This document shows positions 36,462 through 48,018 of a DNA stretch of 64,000 nt, one piece after another. The notes beneath the pieces were generated by a model, which saw only the letters and a program-made list of their open reading frames with translations, was not told the origin of the DNA and searched no databases. The DNA is taken from positions 89,696,273 to 89,760,272 of the forward strand of contig NC_079498.1 in NCBI RefSeq assembly GCF_030052815.1, read 5' to 3'. This DNA is from Hevea brasiliensis (lineage: Eukaryota; Streptophyta; Magnoliopsida; Malpighiales; Euphorbiaceae). The position numbers and the translations under genes are program-made. How positions within the stretch are numbered: the stretch's first letter is position 1; the number at the start of each line of letters is the position of its first letter.

Positions 36462-38562
36462 TGATGGTGATGATGATGTATTAGATGATTTTTATTTCTT
36501 ATCAATGTTATAGTTATTTCATTTTAGGTTGAGGCTGCATATGATATGTTACTCATGCGAAGCTTAACTCAACGTCAAGCTGGCAAAGTTGCAAATAGTG
36601 GCATCTGGTATGCTGATGTCAAGCCCATAAATGGCCCTGGGTTGGGATCAGTACCTCAGTGGCTGCGGACAACTATGAAAAATACACCCATTTCAGTGGA
36701 AACACCATTGACTGGTGATTTGGGAATACAAGCAGGAGTGTATGGAGCTTTGATGGTTTTAACTTATGTAAATGGAACTACCACATCATCTGTGGCGCCT
36801 TATGCTGGGGCTGATGTTCCTGGGCTCCTATTAGCTACAAGTTTTGGTGCTTCCTTGTACTTCATGACAAGGAAGAACGTGAAGTTAGGTATTGATCTCT
36901 CTTTATGTGGTTTTAATAAATTTCAAAGGAATTGTCCTACAGAAGTTTCACGTTTCTTGAATTTTTGAAGTTGAAAAGAACAATGATAGTTTTACATGGT
37001 TCTGAATGATGGAAATTTTACAATTGCATAATTATGTTCGACTTCTTAATGTTTAGACATAACCAGGGCATTGGTGTTTATCCTCCTGTTGATTAGAAAA
37101 AGGGGAAAAAGGTTGAGGACACTATCAACACGATGCAAATATTGAACCCTAGTTTATCTAAGGTGAAATTGAATAGCTTGCTTCCTGCTGTTGCTGCAGT
37201 TAATGCAGTATGGAAAGATGAAGATCCTAATACAATTTAATAATTATTTTCATTGTAAAATTAGGAAATTTAAGAATTTTATTGTTTAGGAATTTTTTTT
37301 TTCTTATTAGGTCTATTATTTCCTAGTTTATATTATATTCCTAACTAGGATTGAAATAGGGTTCCAAAATCCTAATGTGATTGGGATTCCTAATTCTATA
37401 AATAGGACTGAGGGTTTCTATTATTATTAGGTAAGTTTTTGTTATGACATTTTATTGGGATAAATACAATTTGACAATTAGTTCTCTTTTTCAAGGATTT
37501 GTCCTTATTTTACCTGTATTATTGTTCTGGTGCTACATCAAGGGTTTCTTTTCTCATGAATTGAAGAAGGATTCTTGCTGTAGTGGTTTTATTTGGCATT
37601 CTCCTTTTATTTTTAGTCTGTTAATGGTTTTGCCATATTTCGGGGTTGACATCTTTCCCTGATCTCTGAGGCCTTCTGATGTGGAACCAGGAAATTTAGG
37701 GACCAAGAGAAACAAATTCTCAAATTGAGGAGAGACACATTTTCAGAACAAGGAGAAATAAATACTCAATAACTTGATTAAATCACTCAAAAATTATCAT
37801 AATCAATCTAATAATAATAGCAAACTATGCCTATTTATAGAGCTTACCACCCTAATCACATTAGGATTAGAAATGCCAATTCAACCCTGATTAGGAATTA
37901 CAAATTGATAAAACTACTGAAACAAAATAATTGTTTTTTTTTCCTATAATAGGTAGTCCTAAAATTTCTAGGATTTCCTACATCACCTTTTTTACCTCAT
38001 TTCCCGATTTTTGTTACTGAGGAAGGAAAGGTAGGCTAAAGTGGTGTTTCCATATAAAGAACATCTGCAAATGACAATGATGGATCTAGTTGAAAGCTCA
38101 TGTGGTTTGACTTTGTCTGAAGTCTGAATCCCCCCCCTTATTATTTCCTTTTTTTTTTTTTTTTAATTTTTAGGCAAGGTTATGTTCAACTTAGTAGTTG
38201 ATCTCCAATGAAAAATATTAATTCTTTTTACTATAGTTGACAACAATTTGATGAAAAGGAAAAAAGAATGCCAAGACTAAAGGCTGCATAGTCTGCACAA
38301 GTTGAGGAAATTCCGATCTCTGTAGAAATTCAGATTGAATCAGACAGTTGGGAATCATCTAATAAGATATGCTTTCATGTCTGCAGGGAAGGCCACCATA
38401 ATAACTTTAGGAGGGCTTGTGGCTGGAGCTGTGGTGGGTTCAGCAGTTGAGAATTGGTTGCAAGTGGACATCGTGCCATTTCTTGGTATACACTCCCCTG
38501 CTGCTGTAGTTAGTGAATTCATTCTCTTCTCTCAATTCTTGGTTTCCCTCTACCTGAGGTAG
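35123..38562 (+). CDS. CPP1: CPP1-type chaperone-like protein of protochlorophyllide oxidoreductase (DUF3353), chloroplast
   Basis: Three exons: 35123-35467, 36528-36888 and 38387-38562, with GT-AG introns in phase 0 and phase 1, giving 293 residues. The start is the ATG in AAAATGGCTGCG. Residues 1 to about 70 are rich in Ser/Thr/Arg with few acidic residues, as in a chloroplast transit peptide. A J-like region (about 76-140: SVENALKLLGVSESASFDDI, then AQVEAAYDMLLMRSL) lacks the HPD motif of true DnaJ proteins. Several hydrophobic segments follow, including ITLGGLVAGAVVGSAVENWL and the C-terminal EFILFSQFLVSLYLR. In Arabidopsis the homologue (CPP1, also called CDF1) is a plastid membrane protein that stabilises POR, the light-dependent chlorophyll-synthesis enzyme. 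The frame is intact and all junctions keep the conserved protein; homology is from recognition of the family. Confidence 0.88.
36420..36461. repeat. (TAA)n microsatellite in CPP1 intron 1
   Basis: About 14 TAA units lie 66 bases upstream of the exon 2 acceptor, within the 1060-base first intron. Confidence 0.95.
37250..37440 (+). repeat. Fragment related to the intron-2 solo LTR, inverted orientation
   Basis: The stretch with ATCCTAATGTGATTGGG, CTATAAATAGG and TCTATTATTATTAGG matches the reverse complement of 37810-37960. It is thus a partial plus-oriented copy of the same repeat family. Its ends are not defined. Confidence 0.65.
37677..37985 (-). mobile_element. Solo LTR (309 bp) in CPP1 intron 2
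   Basis: The ends are TGATGTGGAACC and TTTCCTACATCA (TG...CA with a short inverted ending). It is flanked by CCTTC (37672-37676) and CCTTT (37986-37990), a 5-bp target duplication with one change. On the minus strand it has a TATA-like CTATAAATAGG about 165 bases from its start. There is no PBS or interior, so it is a solo LTR; its short size suggests a Ty1/copia family (inference). It lies in minus orientation within the plus-strand gene's 1.5 kb second intron. Confidence 0.75.
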
Positions 38563-39360
38563 GATTAAGAGGAGATTGTACCTGTAACTTGAACATTGAA
38601 ACCTGTAATTATTCATTTGCATGATCATAGCCAAGCTTTTTTTATTAGGATGTGTATCATTGCATATTGTACAAAACTACAAATAGAATGTAGTGAAACT
38701 TGAATTAATCTGAAATCTACTTGAGAATTGCAATAAACATGTACTAGTCTTTTTTCTTTCAAGGGATGATAATTTCGTTCTTGGGCCATTGGTAAAAGTT
38801 ACCCTTAGCTGGCGTTAATTGGAAAAAGATGCAAATTTATTTAAAGTTATGTAAATTTAAAATCTTTTTTTGAAGATTGCTAACAGCAAGAATTTTCAGC
38901 ATTTTCTGGTGTGAGGATATTTTCCTTGTGATTGTGTTTTTACAGCATATTTATGTCACGTGAACCATTTGCTAAAGCATTTGACTTCAAACATGTATGG
39001 TAAGAGTCCCTCTAAATGTTTTCTGCGAGAGTATGAAATATCCCATCTACCTTAATTTTAAAGTAAAATTACCAAAAAAAAACCCTGCAGCATTCAACAC
39101 TGCAGTATAAATAATTACAAAGGAGTGCCTACTTGAATTTCCCATACCCGCATTTCTTCTCGTTAACAAAGATGCAGGAAATCAGGAAGTTTTCATGTCT
39201 CTGCAGCAAAAATGTAGGCAACAAACATCCATGCACAATAAAACAACTAGTGATCCATGGTTTAAAAAATATATATATATATATATAAATATAAATTAAT
39301 GTCTCAGCGAGCTGCTTCCCCATCATATAACATACAAGCAATGCATTCATGCTATTCTTG
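38563..39360. other. Tail-to-tail intergenic region with the CPP1 3' UTR
   Basis: It contains the likely CPP1 3' UTR with an AATAAA signal at 38732-38737. The minus-strand neighbour's 3' UTR should lie at its right side; a short (TA)n run is at about 39269-39286. No other gene is seen. Confidence 0.6.
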
Positions 39361-42300
39361 TCATCTACTGCCAATTTCTTCACCCTGAGCACCTTCTATA
39401 TGTGATTGGTTATCTATTTTCCCAGCACTCTCACTGCAGTTCACAAGGTCATTGTACATTTTCATAGAAGCCTTGGAGAAATCTGTTAAGGACTCGAAAA
39501 CTGTCGAAAATCCTGTCTGAAATCCACTTAATGTCATCCTTTGTGTTTCTTGCATGCAATTGTGGTGTTTTTCCTTTTCTGTGTTTAGCTTCTTTCTAAT
39601 TATGTCCAACTGATCTTTCTTCTCTGTCAAGTGGTCATGAAGGTGTTCTGATTCCTGATTGGTTTCATATTCTATAAGCTTGGATTCAAGAAACCTAGTC
39701 TCAGTCTTTTGCAATGCCAGAGTCCTTCTGTCAACTTCTTTTGCAAGATTGTCAACTTTCCTCTTTTGTTGTTGTTCCTCCCCTTGCTGAGTCCACAACG
39801 CCCTTACATCCTTTGAAAAGCTTTTCAATGCATATGATACTGCCTTACCTGGTAAGTTCTCCATCGAAGATAACCAATTATGGCAGATCATAAGTAATGG
39901 GGGGCCTGTGGCTCGATATGCTGCCACTGAACTCCTGCCTCTGGAGCAGAATTCAACTTCAGGGACTAAGAATTTGGTTAACCAACCATGGAGAGCTTCA
40001 ACATATGCTTTTTGTGCTGCAACATACTCGGTAAAGCAGGCACGCCAATTGTGAATCTCAGCCTCAAGTTGAAGCGTTGCAAGCCGGTGAGAGTCATTGC
40101 AGAACTTTCCATATGTAGGGCAGGCAAAAGATTTTACTTCAAAAAGAATCTTGTTTTGGGTTTCATGGGATTCCAACATGATCTTCCAGGCGTGAGTTAG
40201 GCTGCACATTTGTTAAAGAAGATATATGAACAAACCCAGGAAAAACCAGAATGAAATTGAATATGATTGCTTTTCCTTTCTGAGGGTAACTTACCCTTTC
40301 AAGAGTTCTACTATTTGAGGTTGCAGTTCTTCGTCTCTTAGCTTTTCAATTCTCTTTGAGATTGACTCAGCACTTCGAATTGCAACCAAGATCCTAGCAT
40401 GTAAATCTTTTACTGCAGCTCTGGTCTTGTCCATCGCAAGCTCATCATCTCCTCGGACATCCTGGTTTCTCAGTCGAGAACATTTTTTTTCATAAATTTT
40501 CCATGTGCTATCTCCGGCCTAATGCATAGCAAATAAAAAAAAAAAAAAATCAGACTAGTAAAAGGAAGAAACAAAGAAGATTTCAGCCTACGTTCTTAAC
40601 CTTTTTCCAGAAGCAGAAACTCTATTCTAGCATTAGCATATGGGAAAAAACCTTCAAGACACCACCCTGGAAACCTTCAAGATATGATACCCTCAAGAAT
40701 GCAGGTAATATTTAAACAAGAAATGGAATGAATTGGATTTTTTGACACATGCAAGTTTTTGTTGCTTGTTGCATTCACCTTTGAGAACATTGTCAGGGAT
40801 ACAAAATTTAATTACTATTCATTGCATCTTCATTATCAGTGGATTGCCAAAAGGGACTGCTTCTTGGCAAAAGTTGTCAAGAGAGTTGTCACTTGCCCAC
40901 ACAAACAGTCGATATTTATAAAACACCCTTTTTCCTGGAGACCTGAATATTACAGAGTTGGCATTCACATGAATTTCACTGCTTTGTCCCAGATAATACG
41001 GAGAGTTTCACTTATTGACTCGGTGCTGAGCCTTTGGGCATTTCTTCTCTCTTTGTTGCAACCATTGATTCTATAAAGACCGTTTATGCTCCTAGTTAGA
41101 TTCCTAACATTGGTGCTTGAAGTGCCAGCACAAGTTAATTATGCAGAATTGCATATCGATACCACAACATGACTTTTTCCTCCGCAAAGCCATGCCTTCA
41201 TTGATACCGAGAAAACACTGTATTGATAAGTCACTTAAAATATTGTTGTGTATTCAACCAATCTGAAATAAAGATCATTAGACTGTCAAACTCACTATGT
41301 AAATTAGTATACTTAGTCGCCCACATTTACAGGCCTGGAAAATATCAATTTTTTCCTATATAATCTTCACTCTGCCACTTCTACTCATTTGATGCTCAAC
41401 TTCATGTTGGTTTGTCTCGTTTAATGATCCAAGAAGTTGCTAAGGTAGTAGTCTCATAAAAAATAAATAAACTATGAAGATTAGAAAGACATTTTACAGT
41501 GATTTAATTTACCTTGATTTCTTCATAGAGCTTCTTTTCCCAAGCATACAACCTCCCAAGTGTTAGTGAATGGCTTCCTGCATCCATTCCGCCATATTCA
41601 TCAAACAAATCATTCTTATATTCTGTCCAAGTTGATGAACTTTTAGAAATGGATGCCACAACACTCTTGCATGATGAAGGCTTAGACGAGGAAGTGGACC
41701 GATGCCATGTAATAGCTTGAATTAGTTTTCTCGAGTTCCCTGCAGTAGAACAAGAAAAGGGCTATTTTTGTTGGTTGATTCAACAAAAACTGTATCACGT
41801 AAATAGCACTAAATGTTCATCACAGATAGATCTCTGTAAAGAATAAAAGGTGAGAGCTAAACTCGCAATAAAATAAACAACAGAAACATAAAGGCCAGTA
41901 TTTCAGTTTGATCATTAGGCGTTTCACTTTCAACAGTGAATCTCAGATGTATTTGTGAAATATCAGGGGATATATAAAGATCCACAAAATTATTCGTAAA
42001 GGAAAATATGGGGAAGGAGAAAAGAAAGAGAAGCAGCTAAAAGGCCAATAAACACTTGCTAAGGAAGAGAAGAGAAAACAGGTATAACAGATAATTTTAA
42101 CTCTGTCATAGCAAAACACAAAATTTGCATGAAAAACAATAATTTCCATCATTAATCATTCTTGTATGAAGTTTTCTTATTCATGTTTAAGCAAACAAAA
42201 AAAAACGCCGAACAAAGGTCCAAAGATCTTTTTAAAAGATTGGAGGGAAGAAGTAATAGCAGTGGAACTGTGGAAGATAAAAGAAAGTAAAAGTAATAGA

Positions 42301-43693
42301 AGAAGAATAAGATATATAACCAAAAAAAAGAAGATGAATAAGACAAAGAAATTCCTAGACAGAAGGAGACAGAAATATTAACATACCTAACCTAATTGGT
42401 TCAAAAAACAGAAACAAGTAGACTTTGTAGCTTAATCTGCATAATTAGATACCAAAAAATTACCAATATGAAGGTATTGGAAGTAGATTCTTGTAGTAAT
42501 TATCAGAAAACATTCTACCTTTCTGAACAAAGACTAACAAGATCCATTTAATCATAGTAGTAGAACAACTAGAAGGGGGAGAAAAACATTTTGAGAGACA
42601 ATATTGGAAATGTTCACAGGTAAAAATAAAAATCTAGACAACAGTTCGAACTGATGAATGCCCATGCAATGACAATATAATATAGCAAAAATAATGGGTA
42701 GACTTAAGGAACCAAAGAACCACTTTTAAGTTTTAACTGTTAACATGATAGTCTATTATTTATTATATACTGGTATACAACTAAACAAATGGAGTCCAAC
42801 AAAAGCAAAATTGATAACCCACCTTTTATTTCCTCCAGGCCAGATTGCAAATAAACCCTATTAGCTTCTAGCATCCTTGACACATCCTTGCCAGAATCAT
42901 AAGCCCTAACAAAGTGGTCCTCAATATCCTTCAATGCCTCTAATAGTTCCCTACCTCTCTCTGGTGTATCAATAACCGTAAGCCCCTTTTGCTCACTTTG
43001 GCTCCGATTAGCAACTTCATCCACCACCTTAACCTCACCAGTCCCACGTTCCTCAATCTCCGTTTTCCCTTTCTCTTCAATAACCACAGCTTTTCCATTA
43101 TCTTCTTCTTCTTCTTCTTCCCTATCCCCTTCTTCTTCTAGCTCTGGAATCCCCTCCTCTTCCCTCACCACCCTCAAGTCATCATCTGAACTTCTCCCAT
43201 AACCACTTACAATTTCTGGCCTCATTGTATCAAATGGGTTAAAGAAATCCCATCCAAAATCTGTCTGTGGTGACTGTGTTTGCATATAAAAATACCCAAA
43301 ATCTTGCTCCTCTCTCTGTTCTTCTTCTTTGGTCTCTTCCTCACTAGAATCTGAAGTTGTTGAGGAACCACAAGACTCACAAGCAATGGCTTCATGGGGG
43401 GTTGTCGACTCAGATGGCTCTTGTTGGAGAAAGATTGGATTCGTTATCACGTTTTGTTCAGTAGGAGATGGGGGAGGAGGGAAGGTGATGAGAAACGGTG
43501 AAGTTGGTGAAGAATGGCGAGCTACGAAGAGCTTTATAGTAGCTGCTACAGCATAGAGAGACTGGCAGTATCTACAATGTGCCTCTGCAAGAGCATATCT
43601 TCTCTCTACAGCTAGTTTTAGCTGCCTTTTTCTCTCCCTACAGATAGATACCACCTCTTCTTCTTCTTCTAGCTTGGAGGCAACACATCCCAT
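39361..43693 (-). CDS. DUF630/DUF632 plant protein (REL2/NRG2-like family)
   Basis: Four exons on the minus strand: 43693-42823, 41739-41513, 40518-40295 and 40201-39361, all with GT-AG borders and compatible phases, giving 720 residues. The N-terminus MGCVASKL, with the Gly-Cys that permits myristoylation and palmitoylation, and CRERKRQLKLAVERRYALAE form the DUF630 domain. A Pro-rich stretch follows (about 85-95) and an acidic stretch (about 190-250, EEEGDREEEEEEDNGK). DUF632 spans exons 1-4 (ALKDIEDHFVRAYDSGKDVS near 270; TWTEY-type WTEYKNDLFDEYGGMD; LYAWEKKLYEEIK at the exon 2 end). A charged coiled coil (KVDNLAKEVDRRTLALQKTE onward) fills the last part. Family members are plasma-membrane or nucleus-associated regulators, such as rice REL2 in leaf shape and Arabidopsis NRG2 in nitrate signalling; which paralogue this is cannot be told by eye. 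The reading frame is intact. Confidence 0.9.
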
Positions 43694-44379
43694 GGTTTCT
43701 GTTGCTTAAAGCTGGAAGAGTGGTTTTTTTCTTTGGCTTGAATAGGCGTGGGTGCTGCTTTTAGAAAAACGGGACACTGAAAAGTGAGAAAGTTGGTTCT
43801 TTGGGAGAATCTGTGTATTCTTTTAGGATAAAAAGGAGGTGGGGCTGTGCCAAACTGGGTTTTATGTGCGTTTGAGGAATAGTTCTACACATTGAAGCTT
43901 GGAAATGTAGCTTTTGGGAAAGTCTTGAAGCAACCACTTTCATCTTTCGGTAGAGAAAGGTGTATTTCGGCTAGAAACCAAACTCTTAGAGAAGTTTCAC
44001 AACAACCCATTTCATCTCTTAGCCGCAGAGACAGAGTAATTCAAAGCCAAAAATACATTGACAGCAGAAAGATTAGTTTTTGCTTAGGAAAAGAAGTTCC
44101 TTTTTTAAGCAGAGAAGAGAAGGTTTCTATAATGATTTTCTCCCTCCTTGAACTAAAAATGGTAAAAAAACAAGTAATGGTCTGAGATTAGCAAAGAAAA
44201 TGAAGAAAGAGAGAGAGATAACAAGTAGATGACAAAGCAAAGAGCATGGTGGTAAGGAAATGTAGGGGCTCGAGAAAGAGAGAGAGAGAAGGTGGTTTTG
44301 TTCTTGTGTTTGGTAAATAAAACCTCTACGACTCAAATGAAATGAGTTGGCGTACAACAATGGCATTAGCAAAGGCTAA

Positions 44380-44419
<40 letters not shown>

Positions 44420-44423
44420 CTCT
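43694..44423 (-). promoter_or_regulatory. 5' UTR and proximal promoter region of the DUF630/DUF632 gene with (CT)n tract
   Basis: The region upstream of the ATG is purine-rich on the plus strand and ends in a CT run (44382-44423; GA on the gene's strand). GA/CT tracts are common in plant 5' UTRs and bind GAGA-type BPC factors. The transcription start itself is not visible to me. A 97-residue plus-strand open frame (43892-44185) overlaps but has no recognisable features. Confidence 0.5.
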
Positions 44424-45331
44424 TTAAAATTTAGCAGTAAGATTTATAGAGGGAAGAAAAGACACACATGGGGACAGACCACTGAGTAAAAAGAGGAGTC
44501 AAATGCACAGTAAAGGATGGTCACAACACTGCACTCACTGCAAGAGAGAGAGAGAAATGCTTTTGTCTTGTTTCTGCTGTTTTATTTTTATTATTATCAA
44601 TGGATTCTCTTCTTCTTCTCCTTCTTCATCTTGTTATGTAAATAAACCTCTAATTATGAGTACATAATTGTGATTAGCATTGCATTAGCTTCTTAATTAT
44701 TGATGGGTTTTAAGAGACCCAAAAGTCATACTGTCACTGTCTTTACTGTTATAGACAAATCTATCCTTACATGGTTATTTGATGTCTTCCCTTAGCCCTT
44801 TAGATTTAGCTTGAACAGGCACAAAAAACCTGCCATGAGTTAACACATCATACATGTACATATAAACATATATATATATACACAAAGTAAAATAATTAAA
44901 ATATATTATATTATATGAAAACACTTATAACTATATTGTAATTGATAATGATAATAAAAATAAAATAAAAATAAATCCTCTTAAATTAATATAAAAGTTA
45001 GAAAGATAAAAAAAAATTGAGAATGACTAATTTTATTGAATTTTAGGTTAACTATTTTTTGTAGTTTATATTTATAGACATTTAGTCAATCTCTGCTTTT
45101 ATTTTTAATAAAATATTTCCTTCTTTTTTGTCATTAAATTTAAAATTAATTAAAAATAACAATATAAACTTTTTCAATAATACAAATATTGTTAGAGTAT
45201 ATAAAAATTTTATTAAATATTTATTTTATTAGAATTTTGTTAAAATTCAATTATTATTTTTAAAATGTAAAATCCTTTAAATATCTTTTAATTTTTTTTA
45301 TCAACTCATTCATGATTGATTTTGTATTGTA
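44424..45331. other. Intergenic DNA, no gene seen
   Basis: It grades from mixed composition (about 44424-44850) to strongly AT-rich sequence. A short (TA)n run lies near 44869. There is no coding or RNA gene that I can support. Confidence 0.6.
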
Positions 45332-45425
45332 ATTTTTTTTGGTACAATAAGTGTAATTGAGATTCAAACCCGAAACTTAACATCTCTGGAGATCACTCCA
45401 GTACCACTAAGATAAGGCATTAATT
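45332..45425 (-). mobile_element. tRNA-derived SINE-like fragment
   Basis: On the minus strand, reading from about 45420, CTTATCTTAGTGGTACTGG resembles an RNA polymerase III A box region (TRGCNNAGTGG). About 30 bases on, GGGTTTGAATCTC matches the B box (GGTTCGANNC) with one change. The spacing fits a tRNA-type internal promoter. It is short and has no clear target duplication or tail. Confidence 0.6.
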
Positions 45426-47043
45426 GTATTGTAATTTTTTATTATATATAATCATATTATATAATATTAATAATATAGTTATTTTTGTATAGATAAATTT
45501 ATATTTAAATAAAAATATGTAATTTTATAGCTCTAATTTTTTAATATAGGATGAATGTGGTAACCTTTTTTTTATTATTCGTTGCTTTGAAAATGTCCAA
45601 AATGGATGTTTGAGAGTTTAAATCAACAAAATATAAATATTTAATACAATTATTACAATATAAGTTGATGAAATATGTTTCTAATTTTAAAATACATTAA
45701 CTTAAATATAAATCAATCAGTGGAGTATGTGTCATTAATTTTTCTTTGAAAGCATGTGAACATAGCAAAGGCATAGCGTATAATATTAGTCAATGAATTA
45801 ATATTTTAGGACGCTATACCTATGCCAATATTTTTTTTACTTTCAAATCATAAGATAAGTATTGAATGTGTTTCGCTAAATTATATATCATCTAAATGTA
45901 TTAATGTTTTTCTATAATTCAATATTTTTCATATATAATTTTTACACTGTATGTTTTATCATTTCATTTTTATTTTATAATATGAGCTTTTAATTTTCAC
46001 TTATTATATCTTATTTATTTATTTATTCAATTAAAATAAAATTAATAATATAATACTATTTTATATTTTAAAATATATTGTTGTCTTTATTATTTTAAAA
46101 TTAAAAATTTTTTTTCTTTATATCACCATCAGAGAAAGTATAAAATTTTTAAAAATTTTAATATGTATGTTATTAATAAATTCAAAAATTAAAAACTTAT
46201 AAAATTTTTTAAATAAAAATAAAAATCTAAATTTAAGAGTCATTATATTAGCAATTTAATAGTTTAATATATGTGTATATTTTACAACATTGAAAATTAT
46301 GATATTTTCTTAAATATTTATTATGTAAATAAAAATTAAAAAAAAATTATTCAACATGCTCGGTAAATTGCCATGAGGAGATAATGATGTCAATGCCTAC
46401 GATGGAAGTAACTATTAAAAGCAATAAATATTTAGTGAAAATATAAAGAAAAAAAGGGACCTTTTACTGTTCTTTGAGAACAATATAAGTGTCATGCGTC
46501 TTAGTACAATAGTATAATTTATGACTGCGCCTTGTTTAGGTACAACAAAAGCAAAATAAAAAGAATTCCTCCTTCACCCCCAACAACTTAGAATATGTTT
46601 CACATTTTTGTAGTTAATAGTATTTTTTGCATCAAATATTAAAAGAATTTCACTTTAATAATATATAGATTTTATATTTTAATTTCCCTTGTAAAATTTT
46701 GTAAATAATTATTGAATTGCATGGATTTTTTTTTGCAAATAGATATTTTTTTTAACTAAGTTCATTTCATACACATAGAGCTTAGTAAATTTCAGGTATA
46801 ATTGAAAAATTAAATCCTAAATATTTTTTTTATTTAGTTATTTGATCATTTCAATAAATTTTGATTTAATTCAATTTTGAAGGAGAAAGTATAAAATAAC
46901 TAAATTGAATTGAGACCTACCCCTCACATCTCCAAGCCAAAATCCTAGACCTCAATGTGGGATTGATTGAATATTATTTTTACATTTTTTGCAAAAGAAT
47001 TTTTTTCTTTACAATTTTATTGGGTTTTTCTTTTAGATTTTGT
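45426..47043. other. AT-rich intergenic DNA, no gene seen
   Basis: It has long A/T runs and no open frame of note. Nothing further can be supported. Confidence 0.6.
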
Positions 47044-47051
47044 ATTATATG

Positions 47052-47752
47052 TAGGGCTGTATAGTTTTCGGTTTGAATTGACAAATTGAATCGAACCGAG
47101 CCATTTTGATTTAATCAGTTCGATTTTTTAGTTTTATCGATCGGTTTGGTTTGAAAATTTAAACATATTCGGTTTTCGATTCCATTTTTTTGTTTTATCA
47201 GTTTGGTTTGATTTGAAAATTTGAACATATTCGATTTTCGATTCGGTTCGATTTTTTATTAGTTAAAACCGATTAAACAGAATAGTAAAATGGCCCAAAT
47301 AATTTTTCAGCCCAAGATGCATAAGGCTCAAGATGCATAACTCGGCCCAAGATGCATAACCCAGTCCAAAAAAATAAAAATTCTAATATTTTTGGTTTAA
47401 TACAACGGAACTGAATCAAACCGATATTTTTTGATTTGGTTCGATTTTTTATCAGTTAAAACAGATTAAACAGAATAGTAAAATGGCCCAAATAATTTTT
47501 CAGCCCAAGATGCATAGGGCTCAAGATGCATAACTCGGCCCAAGATGCATAACCCAGCCCAAAAAAATAAAAATTCTAATATTTTTGGTTTAATACAACG
47601 GAACCTAATCAAACCGATATTTTTTTATTTGGTTCGATTCGATTCTTCTTAGGTGATCGGTTCGGTTTGGTTTATATTTTTAAGCGATTCAATTTTTTGG
47701 TTTTTAGTATTCGGTTCGGTTCGGAACCAAACCGACCGAATGCTCTCCCCTA
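47052..47752. mobile_element. hAT-type non-autonomous element (MITE) with 8-bp TSD
   Basis: Flanked by a perfect 8-bp duplication ATTATATG (47044-47051 and 47753-47760), the size used by hAT transposons. The ends are imperfect inverted repeats: TAGGGCTGTATAGTTTTCGG on the left, and on the right the complement TAGGGGAGAGCATTCGGTCG. The interior is rich in CGGTTTGGTTT/AACCGAAC motifs on both strands and contains no transposase. A tandem duplication with a 193-base period lies inside (copies from about 47281 and 47474). Confidence 0.85.
47281..47640. repeat. 193-bp tandem duplication inside the hAT-type element
   Basis: The block starting AATAGTAAAATGGCCC at 47281 recurs at 47474 with few changes, through the TTTTTGGTTTAATACAACGG segment. 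Each copy itself has three near-identical short units around CAAGATGCATAA. Confidence 0.9.
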
Positions 47753-47760
47753 ATTATATG

Positions 47761-48013
47761 GGGGAATTGAATGAATTAGATTTTTTTTTTCAAAATCGAT
47801 AAAATTAAATTGAATTAAATATATATTTTTTAAATCGGTTATATCCTTGACTTCGGTTCAATTTATATATTTTTAAAATTTGATTATTTAATTTGTTTTC
47901 TGTTTAAAAATCGAATTAATCATTTACACAATCTTACTTGCACATTTAATAACTAATAGTTTAAATTTATAACTATAATATTAAAATTAAAATTTTTTAC
48001 TATCTTTTCATTT
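47761..48013. other. AT-rich spacer between hAT-type element and element C
   Basis: No gene. Some TCGGTT/TTCGGTTCAATTT motifs resemble the neighbouring hAT-type element and may be remains of a related copy. Confidence 0.4.
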
Positions 48014-48018
48014 TTTCT
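48014..48018. repeat. Target-site duplication of element C, left copy (TTTCT)
   Basis: It directly precedes the LTR start TGTGACATCC; the identical TTTCT is at 59142-59146. Confidence 0.9.

Noticed and set aside
37444..37662. 72-residue hydrophobic open frame in CPP1 intron 2
   Set aside because: It is in the intron, lacks homology I can recognise and is next to repeat fragments.
40733..41076. Plus-strand open frames of 62 and 105 residues
   Set aside because: They lie in the intron between exons 2 and 3 of the DUF630/DUF632 gene, on the opposite strand, with no recognisable domain.
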